In this document: one piece after another, positions 61,354 through 64,000 of the stretch
Layout: the number at the start of each line of letters is the position of its first letter
How positions within the stretch are numbered: the first letter of the stretch is position 1
Source: an uncultured Lachnospiraceae bacterium
GTDB lineage: Bacteria; Bacillota; Clostridia; Lachnospirales; Lachnospiraceae
Assembly (NCBI GenBank): GCA_910579805.1
Contig: CAJTWM010000009.1
Coordinates: 1 to 64,000, forward strand
DNA: 64,000 nucleotides
Reading direction: 5' to 3'
Program-made: the position numbers and the translations under genes
Notes under the pieces: model-generated
What the model saw: the letters and a program-made list of their open reading frames with translations, nothing else
Database searches by the model: none
What the model was told of the DNA's origin: nothing

Positions 61354-61923
61354 TTGGAGAATAAAAAGGCAGAAGCGGTCATGGAAGCGATCCTTTTTAC
61401 GATGGGCGATTCGGTTGAAATAGACAAGCTGGCGGCTGTGATTGAGAAAGACGTTAAGACGACAAAAAAAATATTGTCGGAAATGAAAGAAAAGTATGAA
61501 GAAGAAGAGCGGGGCCTCTCTCTGATCGAGTTGGACGGGAGCGTGCAGCTCTGTACAAAGAACGATATGTATGAATATCTCATTAAGATCGCAAAGGCGC
61601 CGCGTAAACTGACGCTTACGGATACTCTTTTGGAGACGCTGTCCATCGTGGCTTATAAGCAGCCGGTAACAAGGCTCGATATTGAGCGCGTCAGGGGGGT
61701 AAGCTGTGACCATGCGGTAAACCGTCTGATCGAATTTGACCTGATCAAAGAGGTAGGGCGTTTGGACGCGCCCGGAAGGCCTCTTTTGTTCGGAACGACG
61801 GAACAGTTTTTGCGCAGTTTCGGCCTGCAGTCGTTAGAAGAGCTGCCGGAGCTAAATCCGGTGCAGCTGGAAGAGTTTAAGCATCAAGCGGAAGAGGAAG
61901 TGGAATTACAGCTTGATATATAA
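61354..61923 (+). CDS. scpB: Segregation and condensation protein B
   Basis: This 189-residue winged-helix protein dimerises and binds ScpA. It has LIELDGSVQLCTKNDMYEYL, LSIVAYKQPVTRLDIERVRG and GRLDAPGRPLLFGTTEQFLR, all family hallmarks. The start is a TTG six bases behind GGAGG, 21 bases after scpA, so the two are one operon. No in-frame ATG with a site is nearby. Confidence 0.95.
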   Translation: MENKKAEAVMEAILFTMGDSVEIDKLAAVIEKDVKTTKKILSEMKEKYEEEERGLSLIELDGSVQLCTKNDMYEYLIKIAKAPRKLTLTDTLLETLSIVAYKQPVTRLDIERVRGVSCDHAVNRLIEFDLIKEVGRLDAPGRPLLFGTTEQFLRSFGLQSLEELPELNPVQLEEFKHQAEEEVELQLDI

Positions 61924-62017
61924 ACGGGGAGCGATTGTTTGAAAGATGTCAGGGAACAATAAGAGTAGGGAAGACTGAAGGATAAATAAGGACAAAGAAG
62001 GGAAAGAGAACACGGGA

Positions 62018-63586
62018 ATGAAAAAGGTATTGATTATAGGAGCCGGGCCTGCGGGCCTGACGGCGGCTTATGAATTACTGAGTAAGGCAAAGGAAGACTA
62101 TGAAGTGACCGTATTGGAAGAAAGCGGGGATATGGGCGGCATTTCCAAGACCGTCAATTATAAGGGGAACCGGATGGATATGGGCGGCCACCGTTTCTTT
62201 TCCAAAGTGCCGGAAGTAAATAGCTGGTGGGAGTCCATGCTGCCGATGCAGGGAGCGCCGTCTTGGGACGATATCAAGTTAGAACGTCAGATCCCTTTGG
62301 CGGCGGGAGGACCTAATCCTGAAAAGTCGGATCGGGTCATGCTGCATAGAAACCGTGTATCCCGTATTTTTTTTGAAAGCAAATTTTTCGATTATCCGAT
62401 CCAGTTAAAACCGGAGCTGTTTATTAATATGGGATTTGTGAATACCGTACAGGCGATATTCAGTTATTTGGGCAGTGTGATCCATAAACGGGAGGAAAAG
62501 TCGTTGGAGGACTTTTACATTAACCGTTTCGGGAAGAAACTGTACTCCATGTTCTTTGAAACTTATACGGAAAATCTGTGGGGACGTCATCCAAGCGGAA
62601 TCGATCCGAGTTGGGGCGCGCAGCGCGCCAAAGGCCTTTCCGTCATGGCTATCGTTAAGGATGTATTTGCCAAGATGCTGCCGAAAAAGAAAAACCGCCA
62701 TGTGGAAACTTCTCTGATAGAATCTTTCAGCTATCCCAAGCTGGGACCCGGACAGCTTTGGGATGTGACGGCTTCGGAGATTGAAAAGCTGGGCGGGACT
62801 ATCTTAAGAAACGCTAAAGTGGTAGGGATCCGAAAAAATGAAGATCAGGTCATTACAAGTCTGCAGTATGAGCAGGCCGGCGAGAGGAAAGAGGTGGAAG
62901 GAGATATCGTTATCTCATCCATGCCGATCAAGGATCTGATTGCCGGAATGAACGACGTCCCGGCGGAACCTGCCCGCATTGCCAAAGGACTTCCTTATCG
63001 GGATTACAGGACATTGGGCGTGCTGGTTCCGAAATTGAATCTGAAAAACAAGACAAAGATAAAGACGATCGGAAATATTGTACCGGATAACTGGGTGTAT
63101 GTACACGACCGGACAGTAAAGATGGGGCGTTTTCAGATCTATAATAATTGGTCGCCCTATATGATCAGAGATTTGGAGCATACGGTCTGGGTAGGATTGG
63201 AATATTTTTGTAATGAAGGCGATGAGTTCTGGAATTTGTCCGACGAGCAGTTTACAAAGCTTGGCATTTCGGAAATGGTGAAAATGGGGCTGATCGACAA
63301 TCAGGAACTAGTGATGGATTCCCATGCGGAAAGGGTAAAAAAAGCATATCCGGCTTATTTTGATACTTATGAAGAGATCGATACGCTGGTCGATTATCTG
63401 AATACCATTGACAACTTATACTGCGTAGGGCGTAACGGCCAGCATAGATACAATAATATTGACCATTCCATGGTGACTTCTTTTGAAACGGTCAAAAATA
63501 TTTTAAGCGGAAAGAAAGACAAGTCCAATATATGGAACGTAAATACGGAAAAAGAGTATCATGAAGAAGGGGCTGCCGGGAAATAG
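62018..63586 (+). CDS. FAD-dependent oxidoreductase, UDP-galactopyranose-mutase/amine-oxidase-like
   Basis: This 522-residue flavoprotein has the dinucleotide motif VLIIGAGPAGLTAAYELL (residues 3-22) and an FAD-linked MGGHRFFS loop. DFYINRFGKKLYSMFFETYTENLWG is typical of UGM-like and protoporphyrinogen-oxidase-like enzymes. The C-terminal GRNGQHRYNNIDHSM motif fits proteins often found with glycosyltransferases. It may rearrange or oxidise a nucleotide sugar; activity is not proven. No membrane segment. A terminator follows. Confidence 0.8.
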   Translation: MKKVLIIGAGPAGLTAAYELLSKAKEDYEVTVLEESGDMGGISKTVNYKGNRMDMGGHRFFSKVPEVNSWWESMLPMQGAPSWDDIKLERQIPLAAGGPNPEKSDRVMLHRNRVSRIFFESKFFDYPIQLKPELFINMGFVNTVQAIFSYLGSVIHKREEKSLEDFYINRFGKKLYSMFFETYTENLWGRHPSGIDPSWGAQRAKGLSVMAIVKDVFAKMLPKKKNRHVETSLIESFSYPKLGPGQLWDVTASEIEKLGGTILRNAKVVGIRKNEDQVITSLQYEQAGERKEVEGDIVISSMPIKDLIAGMNDVPAEPARIAKGLPYRDYRTLGVLVPKLNLKNKTKIKTIGNIVPDNWVYVHDRTVKMGRFQIYNNWSPYMIRDLEHTVWVGLEYFCNEGDEFWNLSDEQFTKLGISEMVKMGLIDNQELVMDSHAERVKKAYPAYFDTYEEIDTLVDYLNTIDNLYCVGRNGQHRYNNIDHSMVTSFETVKNILSGKKDKSNIWNVNTEKEYHEEGAAGK

Positions 63587-63604
63587 ATCTGAAATTTTCC
63601 GGCA

Positions 63605-63656
63605 AATAAAAAAGGGGCTGAAACCGGCATACAACCGGCAGCCCTTTTTTATTGTA
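63605..63656. terminator. Bidirectional terminator between convergent genes
   Basis: An A-rich run plus GGGGCTG faces CAGCCC plus TTTTTT, with an inner ACCGG/CCGG(C) hairpin in the loop. The A/T flanks let it stop transcripts from both the flavoprotein gene and the opposing SPASM gene. Confidence 0.8.
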
Positions 63657-63711
63657 GCTGACAACAGGCTTTTTTATAGAATCTGCCGTTATCGCTTTCA
63701 TAGGCGCCGCA

Positions 63712-64000
63712 TTATCTTTTAAACATGGATTGTCTGGCGCCGTGGAGATTTTCGTTATTTTTTAAAATGTCGTTGACAGCGTCCATGCGCAGGCCCGCAT
63801 CAATAAAGTCGCAATGCTTACAGAAGGGATAGTTCTGTCTGCCGTTTTTTATCTGGGCGCGCAGCTCCTGATATTTGAGGCTGTTCCATGCGTCTTTTAC
63901 GGACATTTCATGCAGGTCGCCGAAATCCGTTACTTCAAAATTGTCGCAGCAGCAGATTCCCAATTTGCCGTTTGGCATGATCCACATATCGGTAAAGGGC
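63712..64000 (-). CDS. Radical-SAM/SPASM-domain protein, C-terminal part
   Basis: The frame is open to the window edge, so the N-terminal radical SAM half lies beyond 64000. The visible 95 residues are the SPASM auxiliary cluster region: PFTDMWIMPNGKLGICCCDN, then VKDAWNSLKYQELRAQIKNG and YPFCKHCDFID. SPASM proteins modify peptides, sugars or small molecules with a [4Fe-4S]-driven radical. It is transcribed toward the flavoprotein gene. The substrate is unknown. Confidence 0.85.
   Translation of the reverse strand, partial: PFTDMWIMPNGKLGICCCDNFEVTDFGDLHEMSVKDAWNSLKYQELRAQIKNGRQNYPFCKHCDFIDAGLRMDAVNDILKNNENLHGARQSMFKR

Overview
The window reads as a chromosome segment of a low-to-mid G+C, Gram-positive gut-type Clostridia, most likely Lachnospiraceae. 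The evidence is the gene order era-yqzL-recO, the dimeric-type glycyl-tRNA synthetase, rpsU downstream of alaS, a giant BcrA/D-type activase, a DUF1871-like protein, AGGAGG Shine-Dalgarno sites and many GTG/TTG starts. No rRNA, tRNA or CRISPR array was recognised.

Layout. 1-3300 is a decayed accessory zone: the tail of an unidentified ORF followed by a GC-rich structured non-coding stretch, a frameshifted HEPN gene, a probable polymorphic-toxin tail followed by a small gene that may be its immunity partner, a DUF1871-like gene and further coding remnants. 3308-22537 is a long co-directional surface-glycan cluster: GT4 glycosyltransferase, Wzm/Wzt-type ABC exporter, methyltransferase, DUF2142-like membrane protein, a GT2-GT4 fusion, an acyltransferase, a sulfatase/LTA-synthase-like phosphotransferase, small membrane proteins, a YidC-insertase/glycerophosphotransferase fusion, two PLP aminotransferases (one carrying a G10 tract) and a cytidylyltransferase/oxidoreductase fusion. 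22563-24917 (- strand) adds an F420-dehydrogenase-beta-like Fe-S protein and a polysaccharide pyruvyl transferase. Together these look able to build, phospho-decorate and export a teichoic-acid-like or phospho-glycan polymer; the chemistry is inferred.

25261-31081 holds three unusual genes: a coiled-coil membrane protein with an NPCBM-like end, a 1212-residue calcineurin-phosphoesterase/Hsp90-like ATPase fusion, and a membrane protein with a CHB_HEX-like module and acidic linker. The fusion protein is the best candidate for an undescribed, possibly defensive, system. 31762-36139 is a second glycosyltransferase group, 36282-38951 a large secreted Ig-like protein, 39256-40248 an Rpn-family nuclease, and 40484-44722 (- strand) a double activase.

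45050-63586 is mostly core genome: rhomboid-like protein, truncated sigma-like protein, M16 peptidase, era, yqzL, recO, a lipoprotein, glyS, alaS, rpsU, a CmpB-like membrane protein, a D,D-carboxypeptidase, a phosphoesterase, scpA, scpB and a UGM-like flavoprotein. The window ends inside a - strand SPASM-domain gene.

A 62-63-nt double-hairpin repeat family occurs as two tandem copies at 6.8 kb, three at 51.3 kb and a partial copy at 31.5 kb. Each time it stops directly in front of a start codon and supplies the Shine-Dalgarno sequence.
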